From positions 3,862,501 through 3,926,500 of the forward strand of contig NZ_OY780933.1 in assembly GCF_963676065.1 (NCBI RefSeq): 64,000 nucleotides of DNA. Direction: 5' to 3'. Source of the DNA: Maridesulfovibrio sp. GTDB taxonomy: Bacteria > Desulfobacterota > Desulfovibrionia > Desulfovibrionales > Desulfovibrionaceae. The notes under the pieces are model-generated. The model worked only from the letters and a program-made list of their open reading frames with translations. It was not told the DNA's origin and made no database searches. This document shows, piece by piece, positions 35,918 to 45,389 of the stretch. Position numbers and translations under genes: made by a program. The number at the start of each line of letters is the position of its first letter. Position 1 is the first letter of the stretch.

Positions 35918-37072
35918 ATGATGAAGAATCGACAAAATTCTCAGTCTATTTATTCAGAGTTGGCCGAGCTCAGAGACAGGCATAACGATTTAAAAAAGTC
36001 ATTAAATCTTATATGTCCAGATATTGAGCAATCCCGCTTCAAGCATTTATTTGCAAATGCCGCTTCTGCTATTGTCATCCTTGACCGGGAATGCAAGATA
36101 CTTTTTTCCAACTCTGCTTTTACAGAAATAACGGGCTACAGCCCGGAGGAATGCGCCGATCTGTTCCTCTATAAAATACTAGTACCCCAAAAAGATACAG
36201 AAGCCCGAAACTACTTGCGTACTCTCTTCCTTGGCCCAACCTCAAAAAGCAACTTCAGCCTTCAAATTATTGACAAAGAAGGATCTAAGCACTTTGTCGA
36301 CATGTCCGTAGCTACACTAAATGACTGCAATGCCGAACATGAAAACTGTATTTGCATAATACATGATGTAAGTGCAGAGAAAGAAGCTGAACAGCGTCGC
36401 GAAGAACTCATCGAAGAATTGATGGAAGTTAAAGAACTTCAGGAAGATAACGCCGCTCAGCTGGCTACCCTGCTACACCAACTTGACGAAAAAAATTATG
36501 CCCTTGAGCAGGAAATAGCAGAGAGAAAAAATGCGCAGAGAAAGCTGAAGGAAAGTGAAGCACGCTTTAAATTCATGAGTATAACGGACCAACTGACAGG
36601 ACTCTACAACCGCCGCCACATGCTCGACGTGGCAGAAAAAGAAATTTTCAAAAGCCGTAAAACAGGACAGCCCTTAAGCATTCTACTCATGGACGTAGAC
36701 GACTTCAAAATGTTTAACGACACCTACGGTCACGCTGCTGGAGACGAGGTTCTGGAATATATCGGAACGATCATCAGGGAGACCATCCGCAGTGGAGATA
36801 AAGCCTTCCGTTACGGCGGAGAAGAATTCATGGTTATTCTTCCCGAAACCTGCGGACAGGAAGCCATAAAAGTTGCGGAGAAGATCCGCGTCGCCTTCGC
36901 AAATTATAAATACCATCCCCAAGACGGAACTCCGGTAAACAAAACCGTCAGCATAGGCGTTGCGGAATTCACCAACGATGAATCACTGGAAAAAGTTATT
37001 AAACGGGCTGATGACAATATGTATCGCTGCAAGATAAAAGGTAAAAACAGGATCTATTTTTCCTGTGAATAA
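35918..37072 (+). CDS. PAS-GGDEF diguanylate cyclase
   Basis: Cytosolic enzyme that makes c-di-GMP from two GTP. A PAS domain lies at about residues 40-155 (IVILDRECKILFSNSAFTEI). A coiled-coil linker follows (160-215), and the GGDEF domain (220-384) begins after FMSITDQLTGLYNRRH. The active loop reads GGEEF at 300-304, an active variant. The RxxD inhibitory site (Arg291 to Asp294) has the exact spacing seen in PleD, so product feedback is likely. The gene is monocistronic. Its stop is 2 bases from the stop of the convergent lipoprotein gene, with no terminator between. Confidence 0.95.
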   Translation: MMKNRQNSQSIYSELAELRDRHNDLKKSLNLICPDIEQSRFKHLFANAASAIVILDRECKILFSNSAFTEITGYSPEECADLFLYKILVPQKDTEARNYLRTLFLGPTSKSNFSLQIIDKEGSKHFVDMSVATLNDCNAEHENCICIIHDVSAEKEAEQRREELIEELMEVKELQEDNAAQLATLLHQLDEKNYALEQEIAERKNAQRKLKESEARFKFMSITDQLTGLYNRRHMLDVAEKEIFKSRKTGQPLSILLMDVDDFKMFNDTYGHAAGDEVLEYIGTIIRETIRSGDKAFRYGGEEFMVILPETCGQEAIKVAEKIRVAFANYKYHPQDGTPVNKTVSIGVAEFTNDESLEKVIKRADDNMYRCKIKGKNRIYFSCE

Positions 37073-37074
37073 TC

Positions 37075-37737
37075 TTATTCTGATTTTGAATTTCTCTTAC
37101 TGATTACTTCGCCCAAATCCTTTTCCAACTCAGCAAAAATACTTGTAAGCCCCTCATTGAAGGCCCTGACAAGAACGTCCGCCCCATTTGATTTAATCGG
37201 AATTTCACGATCAAAATTGCGGGAATAAATTATGGGCAGATCGGCATTGCTGTTATCCAACAGAATAAACTGCATATTTAATACGGCCTTATGCTCCGAA
37301 GCTGAATAGTCACCATAAATTGAGTTGACCACCCCTTCCAGCAACAGATCTCCTGTTCCCATACTGTCCGGGCCCAGCACGTTGGCAAAAAGACCGGACT
37401 CACCAATCCAGACCCGCAAGTCTTGAGTAACCATCGATGCAGGGGGAACGAAAAAAGAATTATAGTAGTCGGCCTCAAAACCGTTCTCACCTATCTTGTA
37501 GACCAGATCACTATCCTCGTATCGAGGCGATATTTTTACTCTCCGCACAATAAGATTCTGAGTCGAATGAATGGAATTCTTATCCTTTTGTTCCCTTTTC
37601 GCATCAAGGGTAAAATATTTGCGGTCGAGACTCGGACGTTCCAGCTTAACACAGCCACTCAGCCCGCATGCTGTGAAAACAGCCGCGACGATAAGAATCC
37701 TGCAAATCGCCCACATAGTATTTGTACTTTTTTTCAT
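37075..37737 (-). CDS. Mla-operon auxiliary lipoprotein (PqiC/DUF330-like)
   Basis: Predicted outer- or inner-membrane lipoprotein of an MCE (Mla/Pqi-type) lipid transporter. I chose ATG 37737 (221 residues), which gives a signal peptide ending with GLSGC; the open frame reaches 37824 but would overlap mlaD. The mature part matches the ABC-type transport auxiliary lipoprotein family: PSLDRKYFTLDAKRE near the start, the strand-rich NLIVRRVKISP, and YYNSFFVPPASMVTQDLRVW. It is last in the operon mlaE-mlaF-mlaD-lipoprotein, 4 bases after mlaD. It has no strong terminator before the convergent diguanylate cyclase. Confidence 0.78.
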   Translation of the reverse strand: MKKSTNTMWAICRILIVAAVFTACGLSGCVKLERPSLDRKYFTLDAKREQKDKNSIHSTQNLIVRRVKISPRYEDSDLVYKIGENGFEADYYNSFFVPPASMVTQDLRVWIGESGLFANVLGPDSMGTGDLLLEGVVNSIYGDYSASEHKAVLNMQFILLDNSNADLPIIYSRNFDREIPIKSNGADVLVRAFNEGLTSIFAELEKDLGEVISKRNSKSE

Positions 37738-37741
37738 TGTA

Positions 37742-38890
37742 CTATTTCCCGCTTCTTCCTTTTTTCGGGGGATCTCCGAAGAGGACCCCGGCCGGATACT
37801 GCTTGGCTTCGTTACTGAGTTCACGCAGATTTTCCATCAACCTGCGAATATTATCCAGAATGGATTCAATATTCCCCTGCTGACCGGCCACAGTCATATT
37901 CACCCTTGAAAGTGTTGACTCAAATCTTGTGGCGGCACTTTTTATCCTGTCTGAAGCTTCGCTGATATTATTGAGAGTTTTAGAAAGATCGGCAAGGGTC
38001 TGTTTGCCCTGGGGACCGGATAAATATTTTTCCATGCCTCCGGTAACGTTCTTCGCACTCGCGGATGCCATCCGAATATCTTTCATGGCAGCCACAATGT
38101 CACCGGAAGATTTTTCCATAATCATACGCATGTTTCTAGCCGCAACTGCAACATCAGGCATAAGAGTGTCCACTGTAGGATCCGAAAGAAGCTGATTAAT
38201 CCGGGTCATAAACTTTTCAGTCTCACTCAAAGTCCCGGTCAGATGTTTGCTTATTTCGCCGGTATCGGCATTTTTGAGGAAGGTACTCAAATCCTGAGCG
38301 ACTTGGCGGACATCCTCGATGGCTTCCGAAATATTGGCTTTATTGATATCTTCCAGTGTATCGCTGATAGAAGCCACAGCGCTTTCAACCTTACTAAGCG
38401 TAGACGGGGCCGAGGGTACATACAAGTACTTGGGCTTCCAAGTAATTTCCAGCGGAGGATTTTTACTCGGGTCCACATAGTCAATTTCAAGAAACAGCTG
38501 TCCGGTCAACCCCAGCGAGACAGGCCGTGCCCTAAGCCCACGCTGAACTTCTTTTTTTAAAGAATGGACCAGATCCTTGCCTTCCTTGCTTGCAAACATG
38601 GAATGATTCAGATCGCCGAGAATATAGACATAACGCAACGCGCTCTGATCGATATCCACATACTGGTCAGTAACAAATTCAATACTGGCAACGGAACCGA
38701 TCTTTACACCACGGAATTTGATGGGCGACCCCACTTCAAGGCCGTTAACGGATTCATTGAGATAGGTTTCCATCTTTACACTATGTTCAAAAATCTTTCC
38801 CGCACCCAGAATAGCCAGCACTGCGACAAAAAGCAGAATGCCGATAATTATAAAAAGCCCCAGTTTGAAGGGATTAGTTTTCCGACTCAT
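37742..38890 (-). CDS. mlaD: MCE-domain protein of an Mla-type lipid transporter
   Basis: Substrate-binding inner-membrane protein of an Mla/Mce phospholipid transport system. One N-terminal transmembrane helix (about 10-32) precedes the MCE domain (38-115: VNGLEVGSPIKFRGVKIGSV). A long helical, coiled-coil-like region (150-360) follows, longer than in E. coli MlaD (183 residues total; here 382), as in many non-enteric homologues. It overlaps the ATPase gene by 4 bases. The direction of lipid movement cannot be told from sequence. Confidence 0.88.
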   Translation of the reverse strand: MSRKTNPFKLGLFIIIGILLFVAVLAILGAGKIFEHSVKMETYLNESVNGLEVGSPIKFRGVKIGSVASIEFVTDQYVDIDQSALRYVYILGDLNHSMFASKEGKDLVHSLKKEVQRGLRARPVSLGLTGQLFLEIDYVDPSKNPPLEITWKPKYLYVPSAPSTLSKVESAVASISDTLEDINKANISEAIEDVRQVAQDLSTFLKNADTGEISKHLTGTLSETEKFMTRINQLLSDPTVDTLMPDVAVAARNMRMIMEKSSGDIVAAMKDIRMASASAKNVTGGMEKYLSGPQGKQTLADLSKTLNNISEASDRIKSAATRFESTLSRVNMTVAGQQGNIESILDNIRRLMENLRELSNEAKQYPAGVLFGDPPKKGRSGK

Positions 38891-39684
38891 ATATTCTCCG
38901 TAGCCTGCGGTTGTTCCCCGGCTTTTACTTCAACTTCGCGATGAAAAAATCTGCGAACCTGCGGATGCTCCGATTCATCGCGTAAGATTCTCGGGTCACC
39001 TTGAGCAATAATTCCGCGAGTATTTTTGTCCAGCATGATCACCCGGTCCGCAACAGAAAAAATAGATTGAAGCTCATGGGTTACAATCACAAATGTTACC
39101 CCCAGAGAGCGGGAGAGGCTGCGGATAAGCTCGTCCAGTTCTGCTGAAGTTACAGGATCAAGCCCGGCTGACGGCTCATCAAGAAAAAGTATTTTAGGGT
39201 CCAGAGCCATGGCCCGGGCAATTGCTCCGCGCTTCAGCATACCGCCTGAAAGTTCTGAGGGCATCTTATCTGCGGATGTCTCCAGCCCGACAAGCGAAAG
39301 CTTCATCCGCGCAACATAATCCATGGCTTCACGGGGCATGGAAGTGAACTCTTCCAATGGCAACCGTACATTCTCCAGCAGAGTCATGGAACCGAACAAC
39401 GCCCCCATTTGATACATAACCCCGATGCGCTGCAAAATTTCAAGACGTTTATCGCCATACGCTGAACCGATATCGTCGCCATCAATCAGGATCTGCCCAT
39501 TAGCAGGCGGGTAAAGTCCGATCATATGCTTGAGCACGGTGCTTTTGCCGCAGCCGGAACCGCCTAGAATAATAAAAATCTCACCCTTTCTGACGTCAAA
39601 GGAAATTTTATCGATGATGACAGCTTCACCGTACGAACAGGTCAGCTCACGAACGTTAATTATATTATTGGCGGTTTGATTCAA
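38887..39684 (-). CDS. mlaF: ABC transporter ATP-binding protein of Mla-type system
   Basis: ATPase subunit powering the MlaE permease. Walker A GGSGCGKST is at residues 41-49, the signature ELSGGMLKR is near 143, Walker B ILFLDEPSAGLD follows and the switch His is in VIVTHEL. At 265 residues it fits the MlaF length class. Its start is 1 base after the mlaE stop and its end overlaps mlaD by 4, so all four genes are tightly coupled. Confidence 0.94.
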   Translation of the reverse strand: MNQTANNIINVRELTCSYGEAVIIDKISFDVRKGEIFIILGGSGCGKSTVLKHMIGLYPPANGQILIDGDDIGSAYGDKRLEILQRIGVMYQMGALFGSMTLLENVRLPLEEFTSMPREAMDYVARMKLSLVGLETSADKMPSELSGGMLKRGAIARAMALDPKILFLDEPSAGLDPVTSAELDELIRSLSRSLGVTFVIVTHELQSIFSVADRVIMLDKNTRGIIAQGDPRILRDESEHPQVRRFFHREVEVKAGEQPQATENI

Positions 39685-40800
39685 TTATATACCCGCCAGA
39701 AAAAATATTACCGCAAAAATACCATCAAAAACAGCTATCAATATAATGCCGCTGACCACGGCGCTTGTGGTGGAATCACCAACCGCACTTGCCCCGGATT
39801 TGGTAACCAATCCTCGCTGGCAGCCTATTCCGGCGACAAGAAAACTGAATACCACAGCCTTGACCATTCCACCGGAAAAATCCATCCATTGCACGTTTGC
39901 AAACACACGTCCGCTAAAAGTACTTAAAGGGTACCCCATGGAAAGCATTACCAATGCGCCACCGACCAGACTCATAAAGTTGAAAAAAAGAGTCAGCAAA
40001 GGGGTCATGCAGACTGTTGCCAGAACCCTCGGTAAGACAAGAAAGCTGATCGGATTAAGCCCCATAGTGTTCAAGGCATCCAGTTCCTCGTTGACCTTCA
40101 TGGTGCCCAGCTCTGCCGCAAAAGCGGAACCGGTACGCCCGGCAAGGAGAATTGCAGTGACCATGGGACCGAGTTCACGGAACATGACAAGTCCCAACAT
40201 GTTGGGCACAAAGATCTCAGCGCCGAAACGCATCAGGGAAACAGCGGACTGAAAGGACATAATCAGTCCCATCAAAAAACCGATCAAAAGGATAATCGGC
40301 AGGCCGTCTACGCCTACTTTCTCACAGGTCAGCCAGAAATCTGGCCAGCGCAACCTGCTTTTACGTGTTGATAAAGCCAAAAAAGAAAGGACACAGTTGC
40401 CGGTAAATTCAATCTGCTCACGCATATCTGCGGCTACAGCCTGACCGGAAATTCCAATAGAGGTTACCCAGTTGCGTAATCCGCCTTTACCTGTTTCATT
40501 TTCCTGAGCAGGCGCCGCCTTTTCAAAATCGAATAGATCCAGAAAAGAAGTGAATTCAGGACGAAGGCCATTGACCGCAAGGGTCCTGCCCCGGTCCCGG
40601 CAGCCGGCTTGCATCATCATAAATAATGAAGCTCCCCCGCCATCCAGATAGTCTATCCCTGCACATTCCACAACAGTCCCCCCGGAGGAAACGGCAGCAC
40701 GGGCAGCATCCCAGATTTCACCTGCCCCTTCGGCATCCAGATGGCCGGAGACGGTCATGGTTGAACCTGATATTTTAAATCTTATTTTACCTGCAGACAT
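39685..40800 (-). CDS. mlaE: Mla-type permease with fused N-terminal STAS domain
   Basis: Inner-membrane permease of the MCE-linked ABC transporter. Residues about 1-95 form a STAS-like domain (TVSGHLDAEGAGEIWDAA, GIDYLDGGGASLFMM). The rest (130-371) is the MlaE domain with RELGPMVTAILLAGRTGSAF, MKVNEELDALNTMGLNPI and about five to six membrane segments. In E. coli the STAS protein MlaB is separate; here it is fused, so no separate MlaB is needed. It is the first gene of the minus-strand operon. Confidence 0.9.
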   Translation of the reverse strand: MSAGKIRFKISGSTMTVSGHLDAEGAGEIWDAARAAVSSGGTVVECAGIDYLDGGGASLFMMMQAGCRDRGRTLAVNGLRPEFTSFLDLFDFEKAAPAQENETGKGGLRNWVTSIGISGQAVAADMREQIEFTGNCVLSFLALSTRKSRLRWPDFWLTCEKVGVDGLPIILLIGFLMGLIMSFQSAVSLMRFGAEIFVPNMLGLVMFRELGPMVTAILLAGRTGSAFAAELGTMKVNEELDALNTMGLNPISFLVLPRVLATVCMTPLLTLFFNFMSLVGGALVMLSMGYPLSTFSGRVFANVQWMDFSGGMVKAVVFSFLVAGIGCQRGLVTKSGASAVGDSTTSAVVSGIILIAVFDGIFAVIFFLAGI

Positions 40801-40895
40801 CTCATACTCTTTTACAATGATATATTGTGATAATTAGCAGGTGTACTCGGGAATGAAAAGCAAGAATACGTTTAAAACAATCATCTCCAAAAAAA

Positions 40896-40926
40896 AGGCC
40901 GCAATATACATAGGATATCGCGGCCT
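40896..40926 (-). terminator. Hairpin downstream of putA
   Basis: AGGCCGC/GCGGCCT with an additional inner ATAT/ATAT pairing. On the minus strand it ends in seven Ts. It is part of a structured 294-base gap between mlaE and putA and could end putA transcription. Confidence 0.7.
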
Positions 40927-40934
40927 CCCTACTG

Positions 40935-41035
40935 CTGATAAAGCGGTATCTGCGGCGTTACAGCAAAAAAAGACAGAAACTCGCGTATGTCTAAATACGC
41001 TTCGTTCCTGTCCTTTTTTTTGAGCCTTTAATCCG
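40935..41035. repeat. Candidate dispersed palindromic repeat
   Basis: A nested imperfect palindrome. GCGTAT (40983-40988) pairs with ATACGC (40995-41000), and outside it AAAAAAAG and ACAG pair with CTGT and CCTTTTTTTT. It is preceded by TGCTGATAAAGCGG and a CGGCGTTACAGCA segment. The layout recalls widespread intergenic palindromic elements of proteobacteria. It may also act as a bidirectional terminator. Only one copy is in this window. Confidence 0.45.
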
Positions 41036-41094
41036 GCACATTCCGAATAGTCAGCTTGATTTGGATTCCGCCTCAAGCTCGACTTTAAATAAAA

Positions 41095-44000
41095 CTATGC
41101 GATCCAGTCATCATCATCGGCGATGGGTGCGAAACCGCGACGCATGGTGTTTTCACAAACAAGGCGCGGGTCCATGAATTGAAGCAGGTAATCGGGACCA
41201 CCGGACTTGGAGCCGACACCGGACATCTTGAATCCCCCGAAGGAGTGACGCTCTACCAGAGCACCTACACTTGGTTTGTTCAGATAAAGGTTACCGACCC
41301 GGAAGTCACGGGAAGCCTTTTCAAGATTTTTAGGACTTCTGGAATAGACAGCCCCGGTAAGCGCGAACTTTGTAGAATTGGCAATATCCAGCGCTTCATC
41401 AAAATTACCGGCCCGCATGATGGAAAGAACCGGTCCGAAAACCTCTTCCTGTGCGATGCGATGTTCCTTTTTGATGCCGTCCACAACTAGAAGCGGAGTG
41501 TAGCAACCGCCCTTCTCGAGGTATTCGGCAGGAGCCTCGTGCTTAATGACGATATTGCCTTCTTCCTCGGCAACTTTGCAATACTCAAGCACGTTTTTCT
41601 GGGCTGCCTTATCGACAACCGGCCCCATATAATTTGCAGGATCTTCGGCAGGTCCAAGCTTAATGGATGCTGCAGCTTCCTTGAGACGATGAATGAAACG
41701 GTCATAAATGGAATCAAGGACAATTACGCGGGAACAGGCCGAACACTTCTGCCCCTGAAAACCGAAGGCAGCGTAGAGAACACCGATTACGGCTTCATCA
41801 AGATCAGCATCGTCATCAATGATGATACCGTTCTTACCGCCCATTTCCGCGATAACTTTTTTGCACTGCTCCTGACCGGGCTGAACTTTGGCCGCACGTT
41901 CCTGAATACGCAGACCAACTTCCATTGAACCGGTGAAAGCGATTACAGAAACATCAGGATGATCAACAAGATGATCGCCCATTACCGAACCGCGTCCGGG
42001 GCAGTAGTTGAACACACCGTCAGGCAGACCGACGGCCTTGAACATATCCACTATGCCGTAGCCGACAACTGAGGATATTCCGGCAGGCTTGTAAACAACG
42101 GGACATCCGGCAACAATGGCTGCGGAGACCATGCCCAGACTGATTGCCAGCGGAAAGTTCCACGGTGCGATTACTGCGGCGACTCCCTTGCCCTGATAAA
42201 AATACTGGGAAAATTCACCCGGTGCATTACCCATACGCTTGGGAGTGCCGAGGCGAATCATCTCACGGGCATAATATTCCATGAAGTCAATGGCTTCTCC
42301 TACATCACCCTGAGCCTGATCCCATTGCTTACCGACTTCGAGGACCTGCATAGCGCAAAGTTCATAAATATGGTCCTTAAGATACTGGGAAGCTTTGAGC
42401 AGGTACTGAGCACGTTCTTTAGGATCGACATTACGCCAGTCCAGATAAGCTTCCTTGGCGGTAGCTACAGCTTTATCCACTTCAGCAGTTCCGGCCTGAC
42501 ATACTGAGCCGATAATTTCCGAAGGATCAGCTGGGTTGTAAGAATCAAGGGAATCGTCGGTAACAACGTCCTGCCCACCGATATAGAGGGGGTAGCGTTT
42601 TCCAAAATCCTGACGGATCTTAGCCATGGCTGCAGGAAAAGCATCGCGCTGTTCTTTTTCTGTGAAGTCAGCAGGCGGGAAATTATTGAAGCGGGCCAAC
42701 GCACCTTCGGGAAGTTCTTTTTTCTTCTTAGGCGGTTTGGCTTCCAGTTCACGCTTAAGGGTAATTTCAGGATTCTCCAGCAAACGATAAATGTCTGCTT
42801 CATCTGCAAAGGTCTGTTTGAGGAAAGATTCGTTGGCAGTGTTTTCAAGCAAACGACGGACGAGATAAGCCATTCCCGGAATGAGATCGCCGTAAGGACA
42901 ATAGAGACGGACACGCTTTGCTACATTACGCAGCCCCTTGCGAACAGGTTCCGCCATGCCGTAAAGGACCTGAAATTCATATTTTTCTTCGGGAACATTC
43001 AGCTCTCTGGCAGCTTCCATTACCGAGGAGATGGTTCTGATGTTATGAGATGCACAGGCAAAATGGCAGATGTCGTGATTCTCAAGAATCATCCGCGACA
43101 CACGTTCATATGCCATGTCGGATTCAGGTTTGTGGGTCCATACAGGAACAGGCCAGTCGTTCTGCTTGGCCAGTACGGTTTCATAATCCCAGTAAGCACC
43201 CTTTACCAAACGGATTGATATGGGGAGATTTTCTTCGCGGGCCCAGCTCAGCATATCGGAGACATCATCGTCCACACTGCGCAGGTAGGCCTGAAAAACA
43301 ATACCGAGATGCGGATAGTCAGGATATTTTTTCCTGAACCTTTTGTACATTTCAACGGTAGGCTCTTTATATTTAAGAGCTTCCATATCAATACACATGA
43401 AGCCGCCCATATCCATAATTTTCTTATAGACAGGCTCAATAGCATCCATCATTCCCTGCACGGTACCTTCAAGATCGACAGGCTTGGACTGGGAATAAAA
43501 AGCGGAAGGTTTTACTGCGACATTGATTTTAGGAGCATGTCCCCAATCAAGATCACCGGACGCATCAAGGGCATCCCATTTCTTGTATTCTTTTTCAACT
43601 GCATCGAGAACTTCTAGATAACCGTTGCGATAGGCGATCGCTTCCTCGTGAGAAACGGTTGCTTCGCCGAGAAGGTCGAGCACGAATGCAAAACCGTCCT
43701 TGCGCAGCTTACGGATACCCTTAACAGCTTCTTTTGACTTCTGACCGATGATAAACTGACGGGCCATTCCTTCAATGTTGGAACGAATGGTCTTGTTCAG
43801 CACCTTGGCAACAAGACCGCCGCCGAAACCGGTTTTGGTTGCACCCCATTTGAGAACATCGGGAATATTGCTGTCTTCACCGGCAAAATATTCTTCAATA
43901 TGTCTGGAAAGAGACTCGGAAGTGTTCAGGTACGGCAGAACATCAACAAAACGGAACATCTGGACCTTGAAATCTTCATTTTTCATGGACCAGTCCATTA

Positions 44001-44118
44001 CTTTACCTGTCCACCAACCCTTATTAAATATTGAAGGAGCTTCACCGGAGATGGAATCAAAAAACTGTTTCCCGCGTTCTATTACTTTGCTGTCCAGATT
44101 GGAGACTTCTGTATTCAT
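41095..44118 (-). CDS. putA: Bifunctional proline dehydrogenase / glutamate-semialdehyde dehydrogenase
   Basis: Oxidises proline to glutamate in two steps (FAD proline dehydrogenase, NAD-linked P5C dehydrogenase). The PRODH barrel covers about 80-430 (DMGGFMCIDMEALKYKE, PISIRLVKGAYWDYE, ASHNIRTISSVMEAA). The aldehyde dehydrogenase half covers about 510-990, with APWNFPLAISLGM, AEMGGKNGI carrying the general-base Glu, and the catalytic Cys in GFQGQKCSACSRV. At 1007 residues it is the short class without the DNA-binding RHH domain of E. coli PutA. An Lrp-type gene lies upstream in the same direction, fitting proline-responsive control. An AAGGAGAG site precedes the start. Confidence 0.94.
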   Translation of the reverse strand: MNTEVSNLDSKVIERGKQFFDSISGEAPSIFNKGWWTGKVMDWSMKNEDFKVQMFRFVDVLPYLNTSESLSRHIEEYFAGEDSNIPDVLKWGATKTGFGGGLVAKVLNKTIRSNIEGMARQFIIGQKSKEAVKGIRKLRKDGFAFVLDLLGEATVSHEEAIAYRNGYLEVLDAVEKEYKKWDALDASGDLDWGHAPKINVAVKPSAFYSQSKPVDLEGTVQGMMDAIEPVYKKIMDMGGFMCIDMEALKYKEPTVEMYKRFRKKYPDYPHLGIVFQAYLRSVDDDVSDMLSWAREENLPISIRLVKGAYWDYETVLAKQNDWPVPVWTHKPESDMAYERVSRMILENHDICHFACASHNIRTISSVMEAARELNVPEEKYEFQVLYGMAEPVRKGLRNVAKRVRLYCPYGDLIPGMAYLVRRLLENTANESFLKQTFADEADIYRLLENPEITLKRELEAKPPKKKKELPEGALARFNNFPPADFTEKEQRDAFPAAMAKIRQDFGKRYPLYIGGQDVVTDDSLDSYNPADPSEIIGSVCQAGTAEVDKAVATAKEAYLDWRNVDPKERAQYLLKASQYLKDHIYELCAMQVLEVGKQWDQAQGDVGEAIDFMEYYAREMIRLGTPKRMGNAPGEFSQYFYQGKGVAAVIAPWNFPLAISLGMVSAAIVAGCPVVYKPAGISSVVGYGIVDMFKAVGLPDGVFNYCPGRGSVMGDHLVDHPDVSVIAFTGSMEVGLRIQERAAKVQPGQEQCKKVIAEMGGKNGIIIDDDADLDEAVIGVLYAAFGFQGQKCSACSRVIVLDSIYDRFIHRLKEAAASIKLGPAEDPANYMGPVVDKAAQKNVLEYCKVAEEEGNIVIKHEAPAEYLEKGGCYTPLLVVDGIKKEHRIAQEEVFGPVLSIMRAGNFDEALDIANSTKFALTGAVYSRSPKNLEKASRDFRVGNLYLNKPSVGALVERHSFGGFKMSGVGSKSGGPDYLLQFMDPRLVCENTMRRGFAPIADDDDWIA

Positions 44119-44254
44119 ACCTGACTCTCCTTGAGATTTTTAATGGTTCGCCGAAATCATATTTGCAGACCGACTAAAAATCACTCCAGCCCTGACTTAA
44201 CAGGAAGCTACAGGCCCACTCTGCCGAGCCTGTTCACGGGATTTGCACAGTCTG

Positions 44255-44737
44255 TTATGATTCGTAATATTCTTCCTCTTCAAGAGGAATTGCCCGAGAC
44301 TCCCTGATAGTGTTCAATACGATGGTGGAATTAGTATCCCTGACTGTTTCGATCCTTCCGATCTGCCCCAGCATAATGGCCAATCCGTCAGTATCTTCAC
44401 AACGGACCTTAATGAGATAGCTGTCCCTTCCTGCGCAGTAATGCACTTCCAGCACTCCCGGAACCCGGGAAAGCTCTTCACCTGTGGAGGTGGCGCCGAC
44501 GCCTTCATTAACGTTAACAAAGATGAAGGCGGTAAGGGAACGGCCAACAGCCTTGGGATCAACAATAGCCTCATATCCGGTAAGCACTCCCTTACGTTCC
44601 AACTTGCGGACACGCTCGAGAACTGCAGAAGGAGCCATACCGACCTTTCTTGCGATATCGGCATTGGAGACCCGGCCACTATTCTGAAGTATTGTCAGAA
44701 TTTTACGATCAGTTTCGTCAATCTTTCTCTTACTCAT
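44255..44737 (-). CDS. Lrp/AsnC-family regulator
   Basis: 160 residues: an N-terminal helix-turn-helix (about 8-60; IDETDRKILTILQNSGRVSN, VLERVRKLERKGVLTGYEA) and a C-terminal RAM/ACT ligand domain (70-150; GVLEVHYCAGRDSYLIKVRC). Complete and normal in length. It lies 136 bases upstream of putA and in the same direction, so it probably controls putA with proline or another amino acid as ligand (inference; PutR-like regulators in other proteobacteria work this way). The 652-base gap upstream holds possible binding sites. Confidence 0.9.
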   Translation of the reverse strand: MSKRKIDETDRKILTILQNSGRVSNADIARKVGMAPSAVLERVRKLERKGVLTGYEAIVDPKAVGRSLTAFIFVNVNEGVGATSTGEELSRVPGVLEVHYCAGRDSYLIKVRCEDTDGLAIMLGQIGRIETVRDTNSTIVLNTIRESRAIPLEEEEYYES

Positions 44738-45389
44738 TTGTTTTTTAGAATAAAATTCAATTTTAAAGGTTTTGTCAAGAAGAAATCACACATCAACAGA
44801 GCAATAAACACTAAAAGTTAAGCAAAACAACAATATAAACGAATTAATTTCTGTACACCCTATGCACACCAGAATTTACTACTGATTCTTACTAAATGTA
44901 AATGTACAATGCACAGCAACTTGATTAAAAAATCAATCAAAATTGTAATAATTCGACAAGCAAAAGAACATTTTTGTACATTATATACCGCCAAAACAAC
45001 ACCGAATGCTGAAAAAAACAGTCATACAATGCTGAAAACTAATAATACAGAGGTCTGATTTCGGAAAAGCAGAAAACTGCGAATAAGAGCCGGACGGAAT
45101 TTGTGATTTCAAATGGGACTTGACGAATTAAGTTCGTATAATAGGCAATAAAGCAGAACAAAGCAACCCCTCCGAACAATATTCGAGTTCCCCAATTACA
45201 CTTTGTTTTTTCACAGCATCCATCATTTAATAGTGCTTAAAATAGTAAATCCGCAATATCTTCAACGATAGGACCAGAAGAATAAAAGAATATTATTCAT
45301 AAACCATCCACTAATTGACGGTTAACACCATATAATCGTAAGGGTCTATTTTAAAATCAGCATCAATAGATACAGAATAGGAATCAAAC
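44738..45389. other. Gene-free gap between the Lrp regulator and EamA gene
   Basis: 652 bases, strongly AT-rich, with no gene supported on either strand. It contains three TGTACA palindromes (44852, 44903, 44975), two copies of AATGCTGAAAA starting 23 bases apart (45005 and 45028) and a small inverted repeat, ACGAA/TTCGT, near 45123. It is the divergent promoter region for the Lrp gene (minus) and the EamA gene (plus). Confidence 0.55.

Noticed and set aside
45118-45150. TTGACG and TATAAT near the EamA gene
   Set aside because: The spacer is only 11 bases, too short for a sigma-70 promoter. A similar pair near 45316 has a 10-base spacer.
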